From positions 1-6,664 of the forward strand of contig JACZQQ010000149.1 of the NCBI GenBank assembly GCA_022545645.1: DNA of 6,664 nt, given 5' to 3'. Below the pieces are notes generated by a model. That model was given only the letters and a program-made list of their open reading frames with translations. It was not told the DNA's origin and ran no database searches. Each line of letters opens with the position of its first letter. Within the stretch, counting starts at the first letter, position 1. This DNA is from Acidobacteriota bacterium (GTDB lineage: Bacteria; Acidobacteriota; UBA6911; RPQK01; JADFOI01). A program made the translations under genes and the position numbers. Of this stretch, positions 1-6,586 are shown in pieces.

Positions 1-5
1 TCGCG

Positions 6-1649
6 CTATCCCAGGTGGAGCTTCCACCATTCACTGGCCTGTTGGGGGCTCCACTCGTCCTCCAGGGGGCAATTCGCCAGGAGACTTGCCGTTTCGGAGG
101 CGCTCTGGGGACGGTTCTCAGGCTCCTTTTCCAGACATTTCAGGATGATCTTCTCCAATGCTTCCGGAACTTTCTGTTCTGTCCTTTGAGAAGGTGGAAC
201 GGGAGGGGTTTGGGCATGGCTGAAGATGGTATCCAGAGCGGTCCTCCCCTCGAAAACGGGTTGCCCGGTCAGCAGCCAATAGCCCACGCATCCCAAAGCA
301 TAAATATCGGATCTGGCGTCCACTGTGCCTTTGAGTGCCTGCTCCGGAGAGATATAGGCCGGCGTTCCGGTCATGCCCTGGGTCAACCGTGTCTCAGCTT
401 CAGTGTCTTTTGCCTGGAATTTCACCAGTCCGAAATCCAGTACCTTGACAAAGTCGTACACCTGTCCGAGACGACAGGCAAACACATTAGCCGGTTTGAT
501 GTCCCGATGGATCAGACCGTTGTGGTGTGCATCGATGAGAGACTGGCAGACCTGGTGAAGCATGTGTACGGTCCTGGCCGGTGGCACGGGACCGAAGCGC
601 CCCACCAGAGATTCAAGATCCAGTCCATTGAGGAATTCCATCACCGAGTAAAACGTCCCGTCATCGGTCAATCCGAAATCGTAAAGGATGATGGAGTGGG
701 GCGAACGGAGAGCTGCCGTGGCCTGGGCTTCCCGTTCGAAGCGACGCAGAATGGTTTGGGCCTCTCTGGTGTTCTGGGCTCCCAGCATGTCCGGTCGAAT
801 CAGCTTGATGGCAGCCGGACGTGCCAACATGCGGTGACTTGCTTTCCAGACTTCACCCATGCCGCCTTCACCGATCTTTTCGACGAGCTGATACTGACCC
901 AGTTGCCTGGCCTCAAACGCCTGTTGTCTCAGGGAATTGACAATATGAGTGCCGTAAATCGCAATAACGGCTCCTAAAAGAAGGTAGATCGCCGATTCCG
1001 TCATGCGTTCCAGAGCCACAGCTCTAAACCCCTCCGATCTGACTAGAAAACGAGGAATGGACCCTGAATATTGAAGACGGACCAGGAATTGGACCAACAC
1101 CGGGACCGCGGCGATGGGGATGATGATCCGAGAGGCCCTTCTCCAATCATTGGGAATGAACATTCCGTAGATAATCATCAAACCCAGGAAGGGAAGTAAG
1201 GCATTTTCACGGGCAAGGGTCATCATCGGAAGTGAGCGCTCAACTGCGCGTTGGGCGAGAGCCAGGTATTGGACAGCGGCCAGGTAAACGGTGGCGGATC
1301 CGATCATGGCCAATTCCAGCATCCTGAGTTGCTTGAGCGACAGGGACCGGCTCTTGTGTACGAACGCCGTTGAACTTCCTAAAAGAAGAAGAAGGAAGAG
1401 GTGCATGATCCGCAGCGGGGTGGCCTCAGCGAAGAAAAGACCATGAATGAAGAAAATTCCCACGGCCATACTCAGAATCAGTCCAGCAGCTTGAATGCGA
1501 GCTTTTAAGAGGTGATGGGTCTCATCGGTGAGTCTGGGTCCGGTCCCCTTAATAAAGTCTACCTGAGTGTCGTGTTTGGGCCGGGCTTGAGAAGGGAGGG
1601 TCGGGCTTGCCTGGTTTATGGGATCTGGTGTGGAAGGTGGATTCTTCAT
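6..1649 (-). CDS. Membrane-anchored Ser/Thr protein kinase, six N-terminal membrane segments then a C-terminal Hanks-type kinase domain
   Basis: Predicted eukaryotic-like kinase that phosphorylates Ser/Thr of unknown targets in the cytoplasm. Numbering is from the ATG at 1649 (547 residues). A proline-rich head (1-50) is followed by about six hydrophobic segments near 54-74, 77-97, 109-132, 150-165, 172-192 and 219-237. The kinase domain spans about 253-526 and is complete: glycine loop GEGGMGEV (260-267), AAIK lysine K282, probable helix-C glutamate E307, HRDIKPAN (381-388, catalytic D383), DFG (405-407) and GTPAYISPE (428-436). It should therefore be active. Bacterial PknB-type kinases usually carry the kinase first and a single membrane segment after it; here the order is reversed. 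The frame stays open to a TTG at 1772, but that TTG lies in a hairpin and the added 41 residues look like translated spacer. The ATG has AGGG nine bases upstream. A weak TACAAT -10-like box lies at 1701-1696. The kinase call is secure; the signal sensed is unknown. Confidence 0.93.
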   Translation of the reverse strand: MKNPPSTPDPINQASPTLPSQARPKHDTQVDFIKGTGPRLTDETHHLLKARIQAAGLILSMAVGIFFIHGLFFAEATPLRIMHLFLLLLLGSSTAFVHKSRSLSLKQLRMLELAMIGSATVYLAAVQYLALAQRAVERSLPMMTLARENALLPFLGLMIIYGMFIPNDWRRASRIIIPIAAVPVLVQFLVRLQYSGSIPRFLVRSEGFRAVALERMTESAIYLLLGAVIAIYGTHIVNSLRQQAFEARQLGQYQLVEKIGEGGMGEVWKASHRMLARPAAIKLIRPDMLGAQNTREAQTILRRFEREAQATAALRSPHSIILYDFGLTDDGTFYSVMEFLNGLDLESLVGRFGPVPPARTVHMLHQVCQSLIDAHHNGLIHRDIKPANVFACRLGQVYDFVKVLDFGLVKFQAKDTEAETRLTQGMTGTPAYISPEQALKGTVDARSDIYALGCVGYWLLTGQPVFEGRTALDTIFSHAQTPPVPPSQRTEQKVPEALEKIILKCLEKEPENRPQSASETASLLANCPLEDEWSPQQASEWWKLHLG

Positions 1650-1715
1650 CCTGGAGTGCCCTGAGATAGGAGCGCTTTTTTCGATGAAGTCAGTTATTGT
1701 ATCGGTAAATACTAA

Positions 1716-1770
1716 GAAGGGAAAAGGGGACTTTTTTTTGGGGGGTAGGTAGGTATCCCCTTCTCCCTTC
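1716..1770 (-). repeat. Long imperfect inverted repeat (hairpin) in the spacer before the kinase gene
   Basis: The arms 1716-1730 and 1756-1770 are 15 bases each and complementary at 14 positions, with a 25-base loop. The one mismatch (1723 against 1763) is A with C on the plus strand but becomes a G-U wobble in RNA made from the minus strand. The hairpin is thus fully paired in the direction in which the genes are read. The loop carries an A8 run and a C6 run in minus-strand reading. Only a weak T-rich stretch (TTAGTATTT) follows, so it is at best a weak intrinsic terminator of the upstream gene. It could instead be an RNA processing or stability element, or a REP-like palindrome. The structure is plain in the sequence; its role is inferred. 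Confidence 0.75.
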
Positions 1771-1773
1771 AAC

Positions 1774-2205
1774 TCAGCGCCTGCTGCGGCCGCGACTGCC
1801 GCCGTAGCCCTGGCGTATTTTCTCTCGTTCTTCTTTCTCGATCTTCCCGTACTCTGTCATCTGCTTGTCGCTGAGCAGGGTAGCGAGCCTCTTTTCTGTC
1901 TCCTGACGCAAGTCTTCTCGCTCTTTGGAAAAGGAGTGCATGGTAGAGGGGGAAGGAGATTCTTTCTGGTACTGGTCTCGCAGAAGCCCTATCTTTTCAC
2001 GGTTCTCTTGAAGGATGGGCCTGATCTGTTCGGCCTGTTGTTCCGATAGAGCCAATCGCTCCGTGAATTGATCGAAGGGTTGATGAACACCCTCGAGGGA
2101 GTCCACCGGCCTCTCCGCATAGGCCGATAAGGCCAGGATCAAAGATAAATTGATGGAGATGATGGTAAGGATGATGACCAGGTGTTTTTCCGTTGTGGCT
2201 GTCAT
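1774..2205 (-). CDS. Small exported Spy/CpxP-like (LTxxQ-type) periplasmic protein
   Basis: This encodes 143 residues from the ATG at 2205. Residues 8-30 form a hydrophobic signal sequence ending in AYA before E31, a good signal peptidase I site, so the mature protein of about 113 residues should be periplasmic. The mature part is charged and largely helical. It carries two motifs resembling the LTxxQ signature of the Spy/CpxP/heavy-metal-sensor group: LALSEQQ (51-57) and LLSDKQMTEY (110-119). It ends in a Gly/Arg/Ser tail (GYGGSRGRSRR, 133-143). Relatives act as ATP-independent chaperones or modulators of envelope stress signalling, but sequence identity in this group is low and I cannot say which role applies. 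An excellent Shine-Dalgarno lies before this ATG, so I prefer it to the start 23 codons upstream, which lacks one and would bury the signal peptide. The kinase gene lies 124 bases downstream on the same strand. Export is fairly sure; family assignment is moderate. Confidence 0.8.
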   Translation of the reverse strand: MTATTEKHLVIILTIISINLSLILALSAYAERPVDSLEGVHQPFDQFTERLALSEQQAEQIRPILQENREKIGLLRDQYQKESPSPSTMHSFSKEREDLRQETEKRLATLLSDKQMTEYGKIEKEEREKIRQGYGGSRGRSRR

Positions 2206-2237
2206 GATTCTCTCCTGCCGGTTTTCTTGAACCTCAT
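2202..2237 (-). CDS. Possible 11-codon leader peptide overlapping the start of the Spy-like gene
   Basis: An ATG at 2237 opens a short frame, MRFKKTGRRES, whose TGA (2204-2202) overlaps the ATG of the Spy-like gene in an ATGA arrangement typical of translational coupling. GAGG lies eight bases before this ATG, a fair ribosome binding site. The peptide is strongly basic (five of eleven residues are Lys or Arg). Frames this short arise easily by chance and the main gene has its own strong binding site, so this is only a candidate. Confidence 0.2.
   Translation of the reverse strand: MRFKKTGRRES
2210..2216 (-). promoter_or_regulatory. Strong ribosome binding site of the Spy-like gene
   Basis: The minus strand reads AGGAGAG, with the AGGAG core six bases before the ATG at 2205. 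This is the best Shine-Dalgarno sequence in the window. It decides the start of the exported protein in favour of 2205 over the in-frame upstream start at 2274. Confidence 0.85.
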
Positions 2238-2258
2238 GTGTTCGACCTCGCTCGTTAA

Positions 2259-2287
2259 GACGAAGGAAAGGCAAAAATGTGTGTCAA
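2259..2287 (-). promoter_or_regulatory. Candidate promoter of the Spy-like gene (perfect TTGACA -35)
   Basis: The minus strand carries TTGACA at 2287-2282, identical to the sigma-70 -35 consensus. At the normal 17-base spacing the -10 position reads TTCGTC (2264-2259), a poor match to TATAAT. The CGTC core followed by TTAA recalls -10 elements of some ECF sigma factors, which would suit an envelope stress protein, but the -35 is not a clear ECF type. The position, about 55 bases before the ATG, is right for a promoter. Its identity is uncertain. Confidence 0.35.
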
Positions 2288-2340
2288 GAGTGTGTAATGT
2301 TTTGTAAAGAGGAACCGCAGACAACAGACAAAGGGGGGGG

Positions 2341-2413
2341 ATTCTGGGACAGGCCCAGAATTATGGCGTAAGTAACTGATTTCAAAGGAGAATTTTTGGG
2401 GCTGGCACCAAAA
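2341..2413. repeat. REP/MITE-like palindromic element in the spacer after the yfhO-like gene
   Basis: Two hairpins flank a short core. The first is ATTCTGGG (2341-2348) and CCCAGAAT (2354-2361) around a five-base loop, a perfect 8-bp stem. The second is TTTTGG (2394-2399) and CCAAAA (2408-2413) around an eight-base loop containing GGCTGGCA. The core includes GCGTAAGTAACTGATTTC (2366-2383). From memory, this combination (a GGCCCAGAATTATG-like end, a GTAAGT...TGATTT core and a TTTTGGGGC-TGGCACC end) resembles non-coding palindromes found in many copies in several Gram-negative lineages and linked to REP-associated (IS200-like) transposases. I cannot test copy number here. It is preceded on the plus strand by a G8 run (2333-2340). 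The first hairpin could also end the upstream transcript, though it has no T run after it. Confidence 0.5.
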
Positions 2414-2451
2414 GCCACTGACGACAGCACGATTCACGTGCGCGAAGGGCG

Positions 2452-4743
2452 CTAGGGGCGGAGTGAGGTCCGCTGAAATTTCCAGTTCCAGGTGATCAGG
2501 CCGGCAAAGAAAATCAGCGAGACCAGTGAGATCCACTTCCCGATGCGATAGCCCAGCGGTTCATACTCGATGCGGAGGCGATGGTTGCCCGCACCGAGAG
2601 GAACGGCTCGCAGGATGTAGTTGGCGGGCAGCAGATCGTAATGTTCTTGAGAACTACCCGGAAGGGCCACTGCCCGCCAGCCGCTGCTGTAATTGTCGGT
2701 GATCAGCAAAATGGCGGGAGCGGGGAGGTTGGCTTCTACGATCAGATAATCGGTGCCTTCTTCGGTGACCGTTGCAGTTCCCGTTGCCTTTCCTTTGACC
2801 GGAGCCGGGTCAGGCGTCGTTTCCAGAATAACCTGCTGGCGGGGATCAAAGGCCGGGTGATTCATGGCCGCAAAAATGCGGTCGCGCTGGGGTAGAAGCA
2901 CCCAGTCCTGAATCAATTCCAACCGAGAAAGAACTGAGGGAATCTCTTCGAAACCCTTCTTGCCTTCCTCTGAGAAAGGAACATAACGATTTCGCAGCAT
3001 TTTAAAGAGAGGATGAATGCGCGAAAACTCCAGATATTGGGTGGCCGTGTCCGGATTCCTGCCCTGGGTGAAGGCCATAAACTCCGCATAGCGCTTGAGG
3101 ACTCCAGGATCAAATCCCCAGAGATCCCGGCTGCCCGTTATCATGGCACTATTCGGGTTGGAGGGTAGAAGGACGCGATAATCCCCCGGATGGGCCTGGT
3201 AAAATTGCTGTAGAGCGGGAAGCCGTGTTGTTTCCAGATCAAACGTGGGCCGGTTGCTTCGGGCGAAGATGAACACCTCCATCACGGCGATGAGCGGTAC
3301 CAGGTAAACCAGCCTGGGAGAGACGTGGGTTCGCCACAGAAGCACAGACAAAAGTAAACAGGTCATGCTGCAAAAAAACACGGCCTTGGCAGCAGCCAGG
3401 CCGGCGTCGTTGATAAAGGCTTGTGCTTCATATTGAGTCGGTGGCAGATAGGACTGTTGAGTGGCGGCGATTGCCGACATGACCTGTCCCCACGTCCCGG
3501 CGCTGCCGAAGGCTGCCGAAATCTGTATCCACAAGCCTACGGCCCCTACCAGCAATCCTGCGATGCCCAGGATGAGTGAAAGGCGTCGGCGCCAACGAGG
3601 GTTGTTGAGGAGATCGTCCAGGCCCACGCCCGAGAGCATGACGGCGAACATGGCTACCAGAAAAATAAACTTCGCATTGGCGCGAAGGGCGTTGAAACCC
3701 GGGACGAACCCGTAGAGGAGACTGAAAAGCGGTGTGTACGCCCCCAGAGCAAGAATCGACAGGATCAGTACCATGGAGAGCGAGAAGAGCCGCATATCCC
3801 TCCTGCCGCACACAGCTCCGTATAGGGCCAGGACCAAGCCAGTGACACTGATGAAGAGCGACATCTCCCACAGGTACCATCGCCCCCAGTAATTGCCCAT
3901 ACTTCCGAACAGAGCAGGGACCAGGAGGGTGAGAAAGTTCTCCGGCGGGAAGGAGAACATAGCCGCAAAGGCATAGGGGGTTCCGCTGCTGCGCACACTT
4001 TCGCCAGCCGCCTGCAGGCCCGCCAGCAGCTGCACGGCCGTCAGGGCTGCAGCTCCCAGATACATGCTGCCCAATCCCAGAAGAAGGGACCCGCGTCTCG
4101 GTGCTTTGATGAGGCGAAGCAGGGTATAGAGTCCGGCTGCAATAGCCGTGTAAAACACATACTGGGGATGGCCGGCCAGAATCTGCATGGTGATGGCAAG
4201 TACACCTACCAGATACCAGAGGGTGGAGCGTTCCCTGATCAGGCCATCGATGGCGCAAAACAGCAGCGGCGCCCAAACCATGGCCGAGAGATGGGGGAGG
4301 TGCCCGGCATAGATATGCAGAAAGAAGGGACCGGAGAACATGAAAAGAATGGAGGATAGAAGGCAGGCTGCCGGGTGCAGTCCCCGGTGATAGGTCCAGA
4401 GATACAGGAAGAACCCGGCTAATAGCACATGCAGTGCGATGCTCACATTGATGGCCTTGGCGATGGGCAGCACCAGATACAGCCAGTTGGGTGGATAGAG
4501 CAAGGCGGACTGGAAGCCTCCAAAGAAGGGCACTCCCGAGAAGATGTGGGGATTCCAGAGAGCCAGGTTCCCCTGGGCCAGTTGACCGAATCCAAACTCG
4601 TACCAATAGACGAACTGCGCGGAAAGATCGGTACCCTGTTGACCGAGAAGGACCGCACGAGGTGAAAAGAGGGCATCCACGAACATCAGCAGGGTCAGCC
4701 CGAAGAGAATCAGAAAAGCGACTTGTAATCTTTTCCCTTGCAT
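2452..4743 (-). CDS. YfhO-family multi-spanning membrane protein, probable GT-C-type glycosyltransferase
   Basis: This 763-residue protein has the full YfhO layout. A first membrane segment (8-24) is followed by an external loop with GTDLSAQF (D39, at the place of the GT-C acidic residue). Then come WNPHIFSG (63-70), the QSALLYPPN block (78-86), GHLPHLSA (147-154) and LAGHPQ (189-194). About a dozen membrane segments run to about 495, including VPGFNALRANAKF (347-359). A large external domain (about 500-735) carries the typical end TDNYSSGWRA (682-691) and PANYILRAVPLGAGNHRL (706-723). A last membrane segment lies at 738-754. Bacillus YfhO and Listeria relatives take part in sugar modification of teichoic acids from polyprenyl-phosphate sugars; most family members are uncharacterised. 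The gene follows the glycosyltransferase by 42 bases and is probably cotranscribed. The ATG at 4743 has only a weak GGA before it, suggesting modest or coupled initiation. The family is secure; acceptor and sugar are unknown. Confidence 0.92.
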   Translation of the reverse strand: MQGKRLQVAFLILFGLTLLMFVDALFSPRAVLLGQQGTDLSAQFVYWYEFGFGQLAQGNLALWNPHIFSGVPFFGGFQSALLYPPNWLYLVLPIAKAINVSIALHVLLAGFFLYLWTYHRGLHPAACLLSSILFMFSGPFFLHIYAGHLPHLSAMVWAPLLFCAIDGLIRERSTLWYLVGVLAITMQILAGHPQYVFYTAIAAGLYTLLRLIKAPRRGSLLLGLGSMYLGAAALTAVQLLAGLQAAGESVRSSGTPYAFAAMFSFPPENFLTLLVPALFGSMGNYWGRWYLWEMSLFISVTGLVLALYGAVCGRRDMRLFSLSMVLILSILALGAYTPLFSLLYGFVPGFNALRANAKFIFLVAMFAVMLSGVGLDDLLNNPRWRRRLSLILGIAGLLVGAVGLWIQISAAFGSAGTWGQVMSAIAATQQSYLPPTQYEAQAFINDAGLAAAKAVFFCSMTCLLLSVLLWRTHVSPRLVYLVPLIAVMEVFIFARSNRPTFDLETTRLPALQQFYQAHPGDYRVLLPSNPNSAMITGSRDLWGFDPGVLKRYAEFMAFTQGRNPDTATQYLEFSRIHPLFKMLRNRYVPFSEEGKKGFEEIPSVLSRLELIQDWVLLPQRDRIFAAMNHPAFDPRQQVILETTPDPAPVKGKATGTATVTEEGTDYLIVEANLPAPAILLITDNYSSGWRAVALPGSSQEHYDLLPANYILRAVPLGAGNHRLRIEYEPLGYRIGKWISLVSLIFFAGLITWNWKFQRTSLRP

Positions 4744-4785
4744 GGATTCCAGTGAGCTAAAGTTGCTCCCGAAGTGCTCGATAAT

Positions 4786-6522
4786 TTAAAAGTGGATGTA
4801 TTTTTCGATTTCCAAGGCACCGATGGTGGGCGGATGGGCTGGCTCGCTGGTGCGGTGGAAGATGAGAACTCCATGAACCAAAGGATCCTGGATGGGAATC
4901 GGAGAAAAGCTTCTCCACGGAATCTCCGGGCGGGTGACATTCGCCCAAAATACGGGTAGTACGGCTTCCAGCTCATAGGTGCTCCGGCCATAAAGTTCCG
5001 TTAACATCTGAGACATTTGATCGGGTGGACGACCCCCCACAATCACGTAATCCGGAACCGCGTTTTCCCAAAAGAGATCTGCCCTCAACTCTCCTGCATG
5101 CTTGATCGCATAGGGGGCGTTGTTGGTGAAATGCCCGCAGAACTTGTGTTCGGGATTGTAAAAGATTTGAACCTGTCTCGCATAGGTCGGTACGATGAAG
5201 ATACATTCCTCGGGTGAGATTTTTTCTTCAATGTACTGGCTGATGGCTTCACTACCTGTGGTGTAATCATTCATGACCTCTCCGGCGTACTGAACGAGAC
5301 GCGAGTGCAGGCCTATGCGGCCCAAGAAGTTAAAGGTCAGGACATTGCTCGCTATAAGAAGGACAAGAAAGAGTTCGGGTACTCCCCGAATGCCCGTTTC
5401 ACGGAGCAGCTCATAGATCTTGGCTCCTATAACCGCACTGAGTGGGATGAGGAGAACATAGTAGCGCATATCCGCATCGGTAGTCGTTGACCCGAGGATC
5501 TGAGGCGAAACTATTGAGACCGCAGTGATGATTCCCATGCCATAAGCCAAGGCCAAAAGGATGCTCCTGAGGTGGGTGATCCCCGCTCTGCCCAGCACCA
5601 CGGCTCCCCCGGCTGCAAAGAGAAGCATACCCACCGGAAAAAACTCAAAGCGGACCGCATCACGCGGGACCATCCACATGAGACGAACAAACTTGGTGAG
5701 CTGGTCCGTGACTCCTAACTCAAGATGTTGCGTCGCCACCTCGGCATTGAGGATCATAACCAGCGTGGCGGCTGCTAGTCCCACAAGAAGAATCACGGCC
5801 AGGAAAATCGCATTTTCCCTGTTCCGGTACCTCTTGCGCGCCAGACTGATTGCAATGACGGCGAGGGCCCCGGCAGCATAGAGATATTGACTCAGGATCA
5901 GCAAACAGAGGAAAAGCGTTCCCAGAAGGATCCAGCGCAGGAAATGTCTGGCATGACCGATGACCGCCCACACCCACAAAAGGCCCGCGGCAGATGTCAG
6001 TCCGAGGGGATAGTAGCGAACCTGGCGGAGATACAACAGGTAGGGGACCGACAGAGCCAGAATCAGGGCCACAATCCAAAAGTCATCACTGTCAAACTCG
6101 TGCTTGTACCAGGCAGCGACGAGGGGAATCGAAAAGAGCCCAACAAGCACAAACAGAGAACGCCCTCCAGCAGCATTGGCTCCAAAGATCGTAAGACTCA
6201 AACCACCCACAAGGTACTGTAAGGGAGGAGCGTATGTGCTGATCATGTCTTCATTCAGCAACGCCCGCATTCCGTAGCCCATCAGGTTTTGTCCGTCCCA
6301 CCCGATGAGCGTTCCAGTGTTCATGAGGTTTCTACCGTAGACTGCCGTAAGAGCTTCGTCATCCCAAAAATCGTGGTTGCCCAGGCCCCAAAAAACAAGC
6401 AGCCCGGCAAGAACGGTCAAAGAGACGACTACCCGCTGAGGGTTGAACGACTTTTCCGACTGCTGACGCGGTTCAGAATGGTCTGGTTCCAATATGAGCT
6501 CGGCTTCTTTTTCCACTACCAA
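4786..6522 (-). CDS. GT-C membrane glycosyltransferase of the PMT/ArnT-like group
   Basis: Predicted to transfer a sugar from a polyprenyl-phosphate donor to a lipid, polysaccharide or protein on the periplasmic side. From the TTG at 6522 it has 578 residues. A polar head (1-30) leads into the first membrane segment (31-47). This is followed at once by NHDFWDDEA (49-57), whose D54/D55/E56 match the catalytic DD/DE motif of the first external loop in GT-C enzymes. RQVRYYPLG (166-174) and DMRYYVLLIPL (351-361) are also typical. About eleven membrane segments run to about 400. A soluble external domain (about 405-578) ends in WRSFSPIP and GVLIFHR, as in many bacterial relatives. The start is uncertain. 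The TTG and the GTG two codons later both lack a Shine-Dalgarno, and the nearest ATG (6526) is out of frame; the frame closes at a TGA at 6579. The yfhO-like gene follows after 42 bases. The family is secure; the substrate is not readable. Confidence 0.9.
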   Translation of the reverse strand: MVVEKEAELILEPDHSEPRQQSEKSFNPQRVVVSLTVLAGLLVFWGLGNHDFWDDEALTAVYGRNLMNTGTLIGWDGQNLMGYGMRALLNEDMISTYAPPLQYLVGGLSLTIFGANAAGGRSLFVLVGLFSIPLVAAWYKHEFDSDDFWIVALILALSVPYLLYLRQVRYYPLGLTSAAGLLWVWAVIGHARHFLRWILLGTLFLCLLILSQYLYAAGALAVIAISLARKRYRNRENAIFLAVILLVGLAAATLVMILNAEVATQHLELGVTDQLTKFVRLMWMVPRDAVRFEFFPVGMLLFAAGGAVVLGRAGITHLRSILLALAYGMGIITAVSIVSPQILGSTTTDADMRYYVLLIPLSAVIGAKIYELLRETGIRGVPELFLVLLIASNVLTFNFLGRIGLHSRLVQYAGEVMNDYTTGSEAISQYIEEKISPEECIFIVPTYARQVQIFYNPEHKFCGHFTNNAPYAIKHAGELRADLFWENAVPDYVIVGGRPPDQMSQMLTELYGRSTYELEAVLPVFWANVTRPEIPWRSFSPIPIQDPLVHGVLIFHRTSEPAHPPTIGALEIEKYIHF

Positions 6523-6539
6523 ACATTTTACGGTACTTT

Positions 6540-6568
6540 GGGGGGGGAGCGGGGAAGGTGGGGACGGG
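6540..6568 (+). other. G-quadruplex-type motif upstream of the glycosyltransferase gene
   Basis: The plus strand has four G runs: G8 (6540-6547), G4 (6551-6554), G4 (6560-6563) and G3 (6566-6568), with loops AGC, AAGGT and AC. This satisfies the usual G3+/loop 1-7 pattern. It ends 18 bases before the TTG start of the glycosyltransferase. The G-rich strand is the template strand for that gene. The pattern is certain; folding and any effect on expression are inferred. Confidence 0.6.
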
Positions 6569-6586
6569 CGGCCTATTCAATCAACA

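Noticed and set aside
15..977. Plus-strand open frame of 320 codons
   Set aside because: It lies antisense to the conserved kinase domain; the opposite strand carries all kinase motifs, and this frame shows no family features.
2206..2274. N-terminal extension of the Spy-like protein to a start at 2274
   Set aside because: It would put 23 polar residues before the signal peptide and ignores the strong Shine-Dalgarno directly before ATG 2205.
2255..2536. Minus-strand frame of 93 codons spanning the end of the yfhO-like gene and the spacer
   Set aside because: It runs through the palindromic element and the promoter region, lacks a clear ribosome binding site and has no protein-like pattern.
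3428..4606. Minus-strand open frame of 392 codons in another phase
   Set aside because: It overlaps the YfhO-like gene, whose conserved blocks are in the other frame; the translation is rich in Ser/Pro/Arg/His with no recognisable domain.
4744..4785. A promoter or terminator between the glycosyltransferase and the yfhO-like gene
   Set aside because: The 42 bases show no hairpin with a T run and no -35/-10 pair, which is consistent with cotranscription.
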